From: Alitiscatomonas aceti
GTDB taxonomy: Bacteria > Bacillota > Clostridia > Lachnospirales > Lachnospiraceae
DNA length: 64,000 bases
NCBI RefSeq assembly: GCF_025567195.1
Contig: NZ_JAOQJF010000002.1
Coordinates: forward strand, 1-64,000
Direction: 5' to 3'
A program made the position numbers and the translations under genes. Under the pieces are notes generated by a model. That model ran no database searches, was not told the origin of the DNA, and was given only the letters and a program-made list of their open reading frames with translations. This document shows positions 41,261 to 49,018 of the stretch, one piece after another. Position 1 is the first letter of the stretch; each line of letters opens with the position of its first letter.

Positions 41261-43672
41261 ATGGCACAGTACAACCATGCCGCCATTGAGAAAAAATGGC
41301 GGGAAAACTGGGAAAAGAATCCCATCAACGTAAACGATGGAAAAAAAGAAAAATATTACTGCCTGGATATGTTCCCGTATCCGTCCGGCAGCGGCCTTCA
41401 CGTTGGCCATTGGAGAGGCTATGTGATCTCTGATGTGTGGAGCCGCTACCAGCTTTTAAAAGGAAAATATGTGATCCATCCCATGGGGTGGGATGCCTTC
41501 GGCCTTCCGGCTGAAAACTACGCCATTAAAATGGGCGTGCATCCGGCCAAATCCACAGCCGCCAATGTGGCCAACATCAAGCGCCAGATCGGTGAGATCG
41601 CAGCCATCTATGACTGGGATATGGAGGTCAATACCACAGATCCGGCCTTCTATAAATGGACCCAGTGGATCTTTGTCCAGATGTTCAAAAAGGGCCTGGC
41701 TTATGAAAAGGAATTCCCCATCAACTGGTGCCCGTCCTGTAAGACCGGTCTGGCCAACGAGGAAGTGGTCAACGGCTGCTGCGAGCGCTGCGGAACTCCG
41801 GTGACGAAAAAGAACCTGCGTCAGTGGATGCTTAAGATCACGGCCTACGCAGACCGGCTGTTAAACGATCTGGACAAGCTGGACTGGCCGGAAAAGGTTA
41901 AAAAGATGCAGACCGAGTGGATCGGAAAATCCTACGGCGCAGAGGTGGAATTCCCTGTGGAAGGCCGGGATGAGAAGATCACAGTCTACACCACACGCCC
42001 GGATACCTTACACGGGGCTACCTTCATGGTACTGGCTCCGGAGCATAAGCTGGCAAAGGACCTGGCTACTGACGAGACCCGGGAGGCCGTTGAAAAATAT
42101 ATTTTCGATGCTTCCATGAAATCCAACGTGGACCGTCTCCAGGATAAGGAAAAGACCGGCGTGTTCACAGGAACCTACGCCATCAACCCCTTAAACGGCG
42201 CAAAGGTTCCCATCTGGCTGTCTGATTATGTGCTGGCCGATTACGGTACCGGCGCCATCATGTGCGTACCGGCCCACGACGACCGTGACTTTGAATTTGC
42301 AAAGAAATTCAATATCCCGATCATCCAGGTCATCGCCAAGGACGGAAAAGAGATCGAAAATATGACCGAGGCCTATACGGAAGCCTCCGGTACCATGATC
42401 AATTCCGGCGACTGGAACGGCATGGAGTCCTCTGTCCTTAAAAAAGAGGCGCCGGTGATGATCGAGAAAATGGGCATCGGAAGAAAGACTGTCAACTATA
42501 AGCTCCGTGACTGGGTATTCTCCCGGCAGCGTTACTGGGGCGAGCCGATCCCCATCATCCACTGCCCCAAGTGCGGCAACGTTCCGGTTCCCGAGGACCA
42601 GCTTCCGCTGACACTGCCCGAGGTGGACAGCTACCAGCCCACAGGCACCGGGGAATCTCCTCTGGCAGCCATCGACTGGTGGGTCAACACCACATGTCCC
42701 TGCTGCGGCGGTCCGGCCAAGAGAGAGACCAACACCATGCCCCAGTGGGCCGGTTCCTCCTGGTATTTCTTACGGTATGTGGACAGCAAAAACGATAAGG
42801 AGCTGGTATCCAGGGAGAAGGCAGACAAGTATCTTCCGGTGGATATGTACATCGGAGGCGTAGAGCATGCGGTGCTCCATCTGCTTTACTCCAGGTTCTA
42901 CACCAAGTTCCTGTATGACATCGGCGTGGTGGATTTTGACGAGCCCTTTAAGAAGCTGTTCAACCAGGGTATGATCACCGGAAAGAACGGCATCAAGATG
43001 AGTAAATCCAAGGGCAATGTGGTGTCTCCGGACGATCTGGTCAGAGACTACGGCTGCGATGCACTGAGAATGTACGAGCTGTTCGTGGGCCCGCCGGAAT
43101 TAGACGCCGAGTGGGATGACCGCGGCATCGAGGGCGTTTCCAAATTCTTAAAGCGTTTCTACAACCTGGTCCTTGACAATAAGGACAAGGATGTGAAGGA
43201 AACAAAGGAGATGCTGAAGCTGCGCCATAAGCTGGTCTACGATATTGAGACCCGGTTTAACCAGTTCAGCTTAAATACAGTGATCTCCGGCTTTATGGAG
43301 TACAACAACAAGCTTTCCGAGCTGGCAAAGAAAGAGGGCGGAATCGACAAGGAGACCTTAAAGACCTTCGTGATCCTGCTGGCTCCCTTTGCTCCCCACC
43401 TGGGCGAGGAGCTGTGGAGAGAGCTTGGCGGCACAGACAGCGTATTTCATGCCACATGGCCGGAATGCGACGAGGAGGCCATGAAGGACGATGAGATCGA
43501 GATCGCTGTCCAGATCAATGGAAAGACCAGAGGAGTGATCATGGTTCCCGCCGAGATCTCCAAAGAGGAGGCCATCGCGGCAGGAAAAGAGGCTGTGAAG
43601 GATAAGCTCACAGGCACCATTGTGAAAGAGATATACGTTCCCAGAAAGATCGTAAACATTGTGCAGAAATAA
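41261..43672 (+). CDS. leuS: Leucyl-tRNA synthetase
   Basis: The 803-residue class I synthetase charges tRNA-Leu. The HIGH motif is in YPSGSGLHVGHWRGY (HVGH), the KMSKS motif is KMSKSKGNVVSPDDL, and the CP1 editing domain (TTRPDTLHGATFMVLAPEH, and an AHDDRDFEFA segment) is present. A zinc-binding part shows CPSCKTGL and CERCG. The ATG at 41261 is preferred over 41246, because GGAGG lies 8 bp before it and MAQYNHAAIEKKW is the expected N-terminus. Regulated by the upstream T-box. Confidence 0.97.
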   Translation: MAQYNHAAIEKKWRENWEKNPINVNDGKKEKYYCLDMFPYPSGSGLHVGHWRGYVISDVWSRYQLLKGKYVIHPMGWDAFGLPAENYAIKMGVHPAKSTAANVANIKRQIGEIAAIYDWDMEVNTTDPAFYKWTQWIFVQMFKKGLAYEKEFPINWCPSCKTGLANEEVVNGCCERCGTPVTKKNLRQWMLKITAYADRLLNDLDKLDWPEKVKKMQTEWIGKSYGAEVEFPVEGRDEKITVYTTRPDTLHGATFMVLAPEHKLAKDLATDETREAVEKYIFDASMKSNVDRLQDKEKTGVFTGTYAINPLNGAKVPIWLSDYVLADYGTGAIMCVPAHDDRDFEFAKKFNIPIIQVIAKDGKEIENMTEAYTEASGTMINSGDWNGMESSVLKKEAPVMIEKMGIGRKTVNYKLRDWVFSRQRYWGEPIPIIHCPKCGNVPVPEDQLPLTLPEVDSYQPTGTGESPLAAIDWWVNTTCPCCGGPAKRETNTMPQWAGSSWYFLRYVDSKNDKELVSREKADKYLPVDMYIGGVEHAVLHLLYSRFYTKFLYDIGVVDFDEPFKKLFNQGMITGKNGIKMSKSKGNVVSPDDLVRDYGCDALRMYELFVGPPELDAEWDDRGIEGVSKFLKRFYNLVLDNKDKDVKETKEMLKLRHKLVYDIETRFNQFSLNTVISGFMEYNNKLSELAKKEGGIDKETLKTFVILLAPFAPHLGEELWRELGGTDSVFHATWPECDEEAMKDDEIEIAVQINGKTRGVIMVPAEISKEEAIAAGKEAVKDKLTGTIVKEIYVPRKIVNIVQK

Positions 43673-43683
43673 TTAAAAAGCAT

Positions 43684-43724
43684 AAAGAGGGGCTGCTGCA
43701 GAATCCTTTTGCAGCGGCCTCTTT
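43684..43724 (+). terminator. Terminator hairpin after leuS
   Basis: AAAGAGG-GGCTGCTGCA pairs with TGCAGC-GGCCTCTTT; the T-run after it is short. Confidence 0.65.
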
Positions 43725-43785
43725 GCGTCTGTCCATGGAGGTTTATATTTTCTTATGCATAACAGGGAAAATGTTACAAAAATAC

Positions 43786-43815
43786 TGGACTTTTTGTTAA
43801 GAAATTGTGTATAAT
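43786..43815 (+). promoter_or_regulatory. Probable promoter of the RpiR-family gene
   Basis: Consensus TATAAT (43810-43815) with a weak TGGACT -35 (43786-43791, spacer 18), 33 bp before the ATG. Confidence 0.5.
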
Positions 43816-43847
43816 GATTACAAAACAGAAAGATGCGAGGATGACCC

Positions 43848-44747
43848 ATGAGTTTTTTGGAGGCGGTAAATGAGAAATACGGGGAACTGAGCCCGGTACA
43901 GAAGCGGATCGCAGATTATATGTATAAATATCCCGATGAGGCCTGCTTTTATTCGCTGCGGGAAATGGCAAACGCCCTGGGGGTCACAGAGGTGACGGTC
44001 CTTAGGTTTGCGAGAAAGCTTGGCTTTGACAGCTATGTGGATATGAAAAAGAATCTGCGGGACCATCTCCAGGCCAGGCTCCTGGGAAACGAGACTCTGA
44101 GACCTGCCAGTGCCCACAGCATGACGGGAACCAGGGAGTTGGACCATGAAGCCATGTTTAAGGAATTTGTGGCCAACGAGCTTCAGGTGCTTAAAAATAC
44201 ATATTCCCAGTGCGGGCTGGAGCAGGTGCTGACGGCAGTATCCCTGATCCGCCAGGCCGGCACGGTCTATGCCATTGGAAACGAGCTGGCAGCAGTGGGG
44301 ACGGCGTATCTGACCCGGAGGCTCATGACCATCGGGATCCGGGTGGAGGATCTGGGGTCCCAGAGCCGCGCCCTCTACATCGATCACCTGATCCATGCGG
44401 GCCCGGAGGATGTGGCAGTGATCTTCAGTAACCCAGGGTACGCAAAGCATGTGGTGAATACAGTAAAATATCTCAATGAGAAGCGGGTGCCCCAGATCGT
44501 GATCACCGATAAGATCTCATCGCCGGTGGCTGCCTATGCAACGGTGGTGCTCACCTATGATAACCATGACCTCTATTATTACAACTCGGTCCTGGGTTTT
44601 TTCTCGCTGACCAATCTGATCGCATATTTTACAGCTGTCGGCAGCCCGGAGGATACCACCCGGCTGCGGAACCAGATCCTGGAGGCCCGGGAGAGCATCG
44701 GCACCATCTCCATGTATAAGGATTCCAGGGGAAGAGATGGAAAATAA
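43848..44747 (+). CDS. RpiR/MurR family transcriptional regulator with SIS domain
   Basis: A 299-residue regulator. The N-terminal HTH_6 domain (YKYPDEACFYSLREMANALGVTEVTVLRFARKLGF, about residues 25-65) is followed by a SIS sugar-phosphate-binding domain (about residues 115-260, IRQAGTVYAIGNELAAVGTAYLTRRL and VIFSNPGYAKHVVNTVKYL). RpiR proteins respond to phosphosugars such as MurNAc-6-P or GlcNAc-6-P. No sugar gene is adjacent, so its target lies elsewhere or is the secreted protein next to it. GCGAGGATGACCC precedes the ATG. Confidence 0.92.
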   Translation: MSFLEAVNEKYGELSPVQKRIADYMYKYPDEACFYSLREMANALGVTEVTVLRFARKLGFDSYVDMKKNLRDHLQARLLGNETLRPASAHSMTGTRELDHEAMFKEFVANELQVLKNTYSQCGLEQVLTAVSLIRQAGTVYAIGNELAAVGTAYLTRRLMTIGIRVEDLGSQSRALYIDHLIHAGPEDVAVIFSNPGYAKHVVNTVKYLNEKRVPQIVITDKISSPVAAYATVVLTYDNHDLYYYNSVLGFFSLTNLIAYFTAVGSPEDTTRLRNQILEARESIGTISMYKDSRGRDGK

Positions 44748-44785
44748 GGCTGTTTAAAATGTGGCAATTTTGTGGTAGACAGGAT

Positions 44786-44815
44786 TTGACAGTGACATTT
44801 CGTGGAAAGTATGGT
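44786..44815 (+). promoter_or_regulatory. Probable promoter of the secreted 279-residue protein
   Basis: Consensus TTGACA (44786-44791), an 18-bp spacer and TATGGT (44810-44815), 33 bp before the ATG. Confidence 0.5.
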
Positions 44816-44847
44816 AATATGGTCGGGATGGGAGGAGATTTTTATTT

Positions 44848-45687
44848 ATGCATAAGCGTTTATATACATCACTTACAGCCGTGACAGCCCTGGTTTTATC
44901 TGCGGTCCTCATGGTCCCTGCTTTCGGTGCGGTGAAGGAGCAGGCAGTGGACACGATCCTTCTGGAGCCGGAAACTCTCTGGGAGGATGAGGTGCCGGTG
45001 GATCTTTCCTGGAAGACCCAGCAGGATAAGGGCCGCTGGATCGACGAGATGGGCATTGCAGGCGATTCCAAAAGCCTGATCCTGGTGATCAATAATCTGG
45101 AGACCGAGGGCGGTGAGGAGATCCCTGTACAGACCCGGAACGGGAAAAAGGGCCAGTCCTCCAGCCGTGAGCTGGCTGGGAATTCCCGCCTCTTCTATTA
45201 TTCCAGATGTGCGGACGGAGGATGGAGAGAGGTTTTTGCCGTCAACTGCTATATTTCCGGAGGCTCCGGAGAGGACGAGGATATTTACGGCGTATACCGG
45301 CTGGACAGTGCCTTTGGCCTGGAAAGCGATCCGGGAAGCCTGGTTTCCTACCGCCAGTTAAGCCAGAAGGATTACTGGATCACAGATCCGGAGGATGAAG
45401 ATTTTGGAGCCATTTATACGGCCGGGGAGGAAGGTCCCGGAACGAAGGAGGCCGTCCGCCTGGGTGAAATGAAGGCCTTTTCCAATTATGGGATGATCCT
45501 TAAGCCAGAGACAGAGGGAGATGCTTATCCGGCTCTGGTGGTGAACTGCCAGCAGGCCAGCACCGAGGACGATACCTTTTCGGGTATCCAGCTTTCCCAG
45601 TCCCATGTGCGTATGCTGATCCAGTCCATCGACCAGGACACCCGGATCATGATCGCCGGAGAGGTGGAGGATCTGCAGGGAATGTGA
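44848..45687 (+). CDS. Secreted protein of unknown function
   Basis: A 279-residue protein with a clear signal peptide (MHKRLYTSLTAVTALVLSAVLMVPAFGA, cleavage near residue 28). The rest is hydrophilic and acidic, with a repeated aromatic/Gly pattern (FYYSRCADGGWREVFAVNCYISGG; later NYGMILKPETEGDAYPALVVNCQ) but no motif I can assign. The two Cys pairs suggest disulfides. GGGAGGAGATTTTTATTT precedes the ATG. It has its own promoter and a strong terminator, so it is a single-gene unit. It resembles clostridial secreted hypotheticals that share a C-terminal L,D-transpeptidase-like context, but no catalytic SHGC motif is present, so I do not name it. Confidence 0.7.
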   Translation: MHKRLYTSLTAVTALVLSAVLMVPAFGAVKEQAVDTILLEPETLWEDEVPVDLSWKTQQDKGRWIDEMGIAGDSKSLILVINNLETEGGEEIPVQTRNGKKGQSSSRELAGNSRLFYYSRCADGGWREVFAVNCYISGGSGEDEDIYGVYRLDSAFGLESDPGSLVSYRQLSQKDYWITDPEDEDFGAIYTAGEEGPGTKEAVRLGEMKAFSNYGMILKPETEGDAYPALVVNCQQASTEDDTFSGIQLSQSHVRMLIQSIDQDTRIMIAGEVEDLQGM

Positions 45688-45748
45688 TCCGGCAGGGCGC
45701 GGCCCTGGACAATGGTTAAACAGGATATTTATAAAATGATACTGATAA

Positions 45749-45801
45749 GGGGATGCTGCGGAACAGGATTATACAGCCTGTTTCCGCGGCACCCCCTTTT
45801 T
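45749..45801 (+). terminator. Terminator of the secreted protein gene
   Basis: A long stem GGGGATGCTGCGGAACAGG with CCTGTTTCCGCGGCACCCC (small mismatches), followed by TTTTT. The end of a convergent small gene is just downstream. Confidence 0.85.
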
Positions 45802-45802
45802 G

Positions 45803-46093
45803 TTATGCACCGGGCCTGTTTTTCTGCATCCGTCCTGCCAGCTTCCGGACGGCCTCTGCTTTTTTCCGTTCCTCGCCGGACATGCCTTCTATCAGGATCT
45901 GGATCAGCAGCTCCTGTTCTTCTGCGGAAAAGGATACGTGTTCCCTGGCGGCTTTCTGGCCCGCAGACAGGAAGGCCGCCATTTTCTGATCGCCGGGGGC
46001 TGCCTCCAGTTCCCTTGCCAGGGACTGGAGGGCCGAAAGCTTGCCCGGGTCCATATGCTTTAATCTTGGATCATTTTCAAATGCTCTGCTCAT
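45803..46093 (-). CDS. Small conserved-type hypothetical protein (96 residues)
   Basis: A basic, mostly helical protein: DPRLKHMDPGKLSALQSLAREL, then a Q/K-rich middle (KMAAFLSAGQKA) and an acidic helix (FSAEEQELLIQILIEGMSGEER). No signal peptide or membrane segment. It follows the 145-residue gene by 14 bp with TATAAGGAGGTTTT before the ATG, so they are co-translated and probably act together. Similar helical pairs are common in Lachnospiraceae. I do not recognise the family. Confidence 0.72.
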   Translation of the reverse strand: MSRAFENDPRLKHMDPGKLSALQSLARELEAAPGDQKMAAFLSAGQKAAREHVSFSAEEQELLIQILIEGMSGEERKKAEAVRKLAGRMQKNRPGA

Positions 46094-46107
46094 AAAACCT
46101 CCTTATA

Positions 46108-46545
46108 TTAAACCTGTCCCAGAGTCTGCATCATGAGCTGGACCGTTTCCAGCCTGGACTGGGTATCCGGCGGAAGAAGGGAGATCAGCTGGTCCATGGA
46201 AAAAGGGCTGCGGCCTCCGGCCCCGTTCCTGCTGCCCTTAAAGGATGCCGCGTTCACCAGAAGATCGATGATCTCCTGCTCGCCGGGACCGGCGTAGGGC
46301 TTTACGGCTGCCAGCATATCAGCCGGAGATGTGTGGCCCTTCTCCAGGGAACAGACACTCATCATTCCGTCTCCGTTCTCATTGAAAAATTCCATGGTCC
46401 GCACCAGCTCCCTCCATTTGATGAACATGGACAGGGCCCGCTGCTGTGAGATCTCCATGTAGGGGATGGCAGCCTTCAGCATCTGCATGCGGCGGTCCCC
46501 GATGGCATAGTCCAGATCGGTCAGCATTAAATCTTTTTCATTCAT
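46108..46545 (-). CDS. Small helical hypothetical protein (145 residues)
   Basis: The start at 46545 (MNEKDLMLTDLDYAIGDRRM) is chosen because AAAAGGAGGCTTGCCA lies just before it; the open frame upstream has no ribosome site and is rich in Pro and Ser. The protein is helical with a Met-rich middle (MLKAAIPYMEISQQRALSMF), a Gly/Asn-rich loop (FKGSRNGAGGRSPF) and a closing MDQLISLLPPDTQSRLETVQLMMQTL. It has no signal peptide. Operon partner of the 96-residue gene. A resemblance to the spore or stress helical proteins of this order is only a guess. Confidence 0.72.
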   Translation of the reverse strand: MNEKDLMLTDLDYAIGDRRMQMLKAAIPYMEISQQRALSMFIKWRELVRTMEFFNENGDGMMSVCSLEKGHTSPADMLAAVKPYAGPGEQEIIDLLVNAASFKGSRNGAGGRSPFSMDQLISLLPPDTQSRLETVQLMMQTLGQV

Positions 46546-46667
46546 TGGCAAGCCTCCTTTTACTGGTGAAAATATATGCGGCCGGAAGGGAGAAAATGAC
46601 AGGAAACCGGAAGTCTGGCACGGGATCGGGGATCGGGGAATAGTATGGATAGACAGGAGGGGATCAT

Positions 46668-46841
46668 ATGTCATACAGACTTGTTATAGATGGAAACAGC
46701 GTTTACGAGATCGATGAAGACTTTGAGCGGTACAGGGAAAACCGGATGGGAGGCGGAAATGGAAAACGATCCAGGAAGCCGGAGGAAAAGGCGCAGAAGA
46801 GGGTGGACCGGGAAGACGAAGGAAAAACCGGATCCCGGTGA
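46668..46841 (+). CDS. 57-residue conserved-type small basic protein
   Basis: A short gene with a strong ACAGGAGGGGATCAT ribosome site and ATG at 46668. It begins MSYRLVIDGNSVYEIDEDFE, a compact start I associate with small Lachnospiraceae proteins, and continues as a charged Arg/Lys/Glu tail (RSRKPEEKAQKRVDRED). Stop at 46841 and a terminator hairpin 14 bp further. It is divergent from the two helical hypotheticals. Function unknown; the highly charged tail could bind nucleic acid or be disordered. Confidence 0.72.
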   Translation: MSYRLVIDGNSVYEIDEDFERYRENRMGGGNGKRSRKPEEKAQKRVDREDEGKTGSR

Positions 46842-46849
46842 ACGGACAG

Positions 46850-46885
46850 AAAAAGGCGGGCAGGACCAGCGCCCGCCCGCTTTTT
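46850..46885. terminator. Bidirectional terminator
   Basis: GGCGGGC (46855-46861) pairs with GCCCGCC (46871-46877) between A- and T-runs. It serves the small plus-strand gene and the minus-strand Cys-rich gene. Confidence 0.8.
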
Positions 46886-46897
46886 GGATCTTACGGA

Positions 46898-47158
46898 TCA
46901 GCAGCAGAAGAAGCCGCCGCCGTTTCCCCAGCCGCCGCAGCAGCAGAGAAGCAGGATGATCCAGATGCAGCTGTTGTCAAAGCCGCATCCGCAGCTGCCG
47001 CCGCATCCACAGTTATTTCCACATCCGCTATGTCCGCCGCAGCAGCAGAGAAGGATCAGGATCCAGAGAATGTTGCTGTTGCTCCCGCATCCACATCCGC
47101 AGGCCGTATTGTTGGTGTCGCATCCGCATCCGCAATTTGTAGCTGCTAAATCACTCAT
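46898..47158 (-). CDS. High-cysteine protein with two repeated hydrophobic modules
   Basis: An 86-residue protein with about one quarter cysteine. It has two similar units, each a CGCG-type Cys/Gly stretch followed by a hydrophobic helix and CCCGG: NILWILILLCCCGG and SCIWIILLLCCCGG. Databases often name such clostridial proteins chorion-class high-cysteine (HCB) proteins, a name that says nothing about role. GGAGGACTTAAAAC precedes the ATG. It could be a spore-coat, metal-binding or membrane-associated protein. The internal duplication is clear at the protein level. Transcribed alone. Confidence 0.75.
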   Translation of the reverse strand: MSDLAATNCGCGCDTNNTACGCGCGSNSNILWILILLCCCGGHSGCGNNCGCGGSCGCGFDNSCIWIILLLCCCGGWGNGGGFFCC

Positions 47159-47280
47159 GTTTTAAGTCCTCCAGAGGATTATTTGTTTACACTCCTATGA
47201 TATGTGGGCCTGCTTGTCATAGTTTCCTGTAATTTTGAAAATCCAGGAAAATTTGCCCGGCGTTATAATTGAGAAAGAAG

Positions 47281-47409
47281 GGAGGACATGGTATAATGTC
47301 TGTAAAACAGACATTATACCATCGCGCATCTGGTTTCTGCGTTCACCGCAGAAAACCAGGCGCCCAAATCCCCCGGAGGGATACCATGTCCGGAGGACAT
47401 GGTATAATG
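47281..47409. repeat. Cluster of three hairpins and an 18-bp direct repeat
   Basis: A perfect 15-bp inverted repeat (47288-47302 with 47308-47322), an imperfect hairpin (47324-47363) and a perfect 11-bp inverted repeat with a GGA loop (47381-47391 with 47395-47405) follow one another. The 18-bp word GGAGGACATGGTATAATG occurs at 47281-47298 and again at 47392-47409. Each copy contains TATAAT, as does the minus strand of the first hairpin. It fills the gap before alaX and could be a small palindromic element. Confidence 0.8.
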
Positions 47410-47443
47410 AAGGACAGCGAAACTGAACGAGGAGGCAATTCCA

Positions 47444-48622
47444 ATGAACAAGCTGTATTATGATTCTGCGTATATAAAGGAATTTGAAGCCCAGGTCCTT
47501 TCCTGCCAGGAGGGGAAAAAGGGATGGGAGATCACCCTCTCTGCCACGGCGTTTTACCCGGAGGGCGGCGGCCAGCCAGCGGATACAGGGCTCCTGGGAA
47601 ATGTCCGGGTAACGGATGTCCATGAAAAGGACGGCCAGGTGGTCCACTATACGGACGGCCCGCTGCCTGTGGGCGAGATGGTCAGAGGCGTCATCGACTG
47701 GGACCGGAGATTCCAGCATATGCAGGAGCACTCTGGAGAGCACCTGGTATCCGGCCTGATCCACCAGCGGTTCGGCTATGACAACGTGGGCTTTCATATG
47801 GGGACCGATGAGGTGACCATCGATTTCAACGGAGTTCTGGAGTGGGGGGATCTGATGGCCATTGAAGAAAAGGCCAATGGAATGATCTGGGAGAATCTGG
47901 AGATATCCGCTGTATATCCGGAAAAGGATGAGCTGGACGCCATGGAATACAGGAGCAAAAAGGAGCTGACCGGGGCGGTGCGGATCGTGTCTATTCCGGG
48001 AGGCGACGTCTGTGCCTGCTGCGGCACCCATGTGGAGCGCACCGGTGAGATCGGACTGGTGAAGTTCCTTTCCATGATCCACTATAAGGGAGGTGTCCGT
48101 ATTTCTCTTCTCTGCGGGAAACGGGCCGTGGAGGATTATGAGAGGAAACGGGACCAGGTCCAGAAGATCTCTGTACTGCTGTCAGCCCGGCCTGGTGAGA
48201 TCTCCAGAGCTGTGGAGAAGCTTAAGGATGAAGAGGCAAAGCTCCAGGAAAAACTTGTGGCAGCCTATGATAAGCTTATTGCCAGTGAGGTAAGGGATAT
48301 AAAAGAAGGGGATGGGGATATTTTTATTCTGGAACCGGATTTTGAGGCCATCCAGCTCAGACATCTGGTAAACCGGCTGCTGGAGGAAAAGAAAGGAAAA
48401 ACCGTCCTGGCCCTGGGAGGAGCCGCAGAGGGCAGCTTCCTCTATGTACTGGGGAGCCGGGACGGCGATATGCGCCGGCTCTCCAGGGAGCTCAACGGAC
48501 TCTTAAACGGAAGAGGTGGGGGAAGTGCACAAATGGCCCAGGGCACGTTCTTCGCGACAAAGGACCAGCTCCAGGCCATCTTAAAAGAGAAAGGATTTAT
48601 GAGCCCTGTACCATGTAATTGA
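47444..48622 (+). CDS. alaX: Alanyl-tRNA editing protein (AlaX family)
   Basis: A 392-residue trans-editing protein that hydrolyses Ser- or Gly-tRNA(Ala). It is homologous to the editing half of AlaRS. The zinc site shows MQEHSGEHLVSGLI (HxxxH) and CCGTHVERTGEIG (Cys and His). The N-terminal part (LYYDSAYIKEFEAQVL ... FYPEGGGQPADTG) is the AlaRS-like beta barrel. The C-terminal part, with a coiled-coil and DHHA1-like domain (LRHLVNRLLEEKKGKTVLALGG), indicates the long AlaX-L form. GAGGAGGCAATTCC precedes the ATG. Its 3' end overlaps that of the convergent HPr-like gene by 26 bp. Confidence 0.93.
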   Translation: MNKLYYDSAYIKEFEAQVLSCQEGKKGWEITLSATAFYPEGGGQPADTGLLGNVRVTDVHEKDGQVVHYTDGPLPVGEMVRGVIDWDRRFQHMQEHSGEHLVSGLIHQRFGYDNVGFHMGTDEVTIDFNGVLEWGDLMAIEEKANGMIWENLEISAVYPEKDELDAMEYRSKKELTGAVRIVSIPGGDVCACCGTHVERTGEIGLVKFLSMIHYKGGVRISLLCGKRAVEDYERKRDQVQKISVLLSARPGEISRAVEKLKDEEAKLQEKLVAAYDKLIASEVRDIKEGDGDIFILEPDFEAIQLRHLVNRLLEEKKGKTVLALGGAAEGSFLYVLGSRDGDMRRLSRELNGLLNGRGGGSAQMAQGTFFATKDQLQAILKEKGFMSPVPCN

Positions 48623-48839
48623 TCAGGCGCTCCGAATCGGAGAGTGTATGCGTGGTAATATCAAGCTCCCGGATGTTTCCATTGGAAAAAACAGTAGCCA
48701 TGGAAAAATACTGGCTCAGTCGGGATTTCAGGTTTACGGAACCTCCTTCCGGAAGGCTTAATTCAACGGCACCGTCACACTGGTTGATCACGTGGAAAAA
48801 TGCGTCCAGGTTGGAGATGTTCTTCAGCTTTAATTTCAT
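48597..48839 (-). CDS. HPr-like fold protein without the active-site histidine
   Basis: An 80-residue protein whose pattern fits the HPr fold: an N-terminal strand (MKLKLKNISNLD), helix 1, a strand pair (GAVELSLPEGGSVNLKSRL) with the NLKS stretch in place of VNAKS, and a last strand/helix (RELDITTHTLSDSERLI). Residues expected at the GLHARPA site read ISNLDAFFHV, so the phosphorylatable His-15 is not in place. It may be a regulatory or non-phosphorylated paralogue. AACAGGAGGCAATGACTT precedes the ATG. The 3' ends of alaX and this gene overlap by 26 bp. Confidence 0.65.
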   Translation of the reverse strand: MKLKLKNISNLDAFFHVINQCDGAVELSLPEGGSVNLKSRLSQYFSMATVFSNGNIRELDITTHTLSDSERLINYMVQGS

Positions 48840-49018
48840 AAGTCATTGCCTCCTGTTGGAAAGTCTGTGGTTTGTGTTAATCATTTAACATACTTTATTG
48901 TACCAGAGTGGGTGCCAGATGGCAATGGATGAAATAGATAAAAATTTAACAATATCAGAAGGAAAATTTATTAAAAATAGAATGAACCGGTCAACGGGAA
49001 AAGGAGAGTATAGGAAAA

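Noticed and set aside
46838..47149. Ala-rich plus-strand frame opposite the Cys-rich gene
   Set aside because: Low-complexity antisense of the GC-rich Cys codons; the minus strand has the proper ribosome site.
47281..47409. Invertible promoter (phase switch) before alaX
   Set aside because: The 11-bp inverted arms and TATAAT boxes allow it, but no recombinase is adjacent and no alternative orientation can be seen from one sequence. Kept only as a palindromic element.
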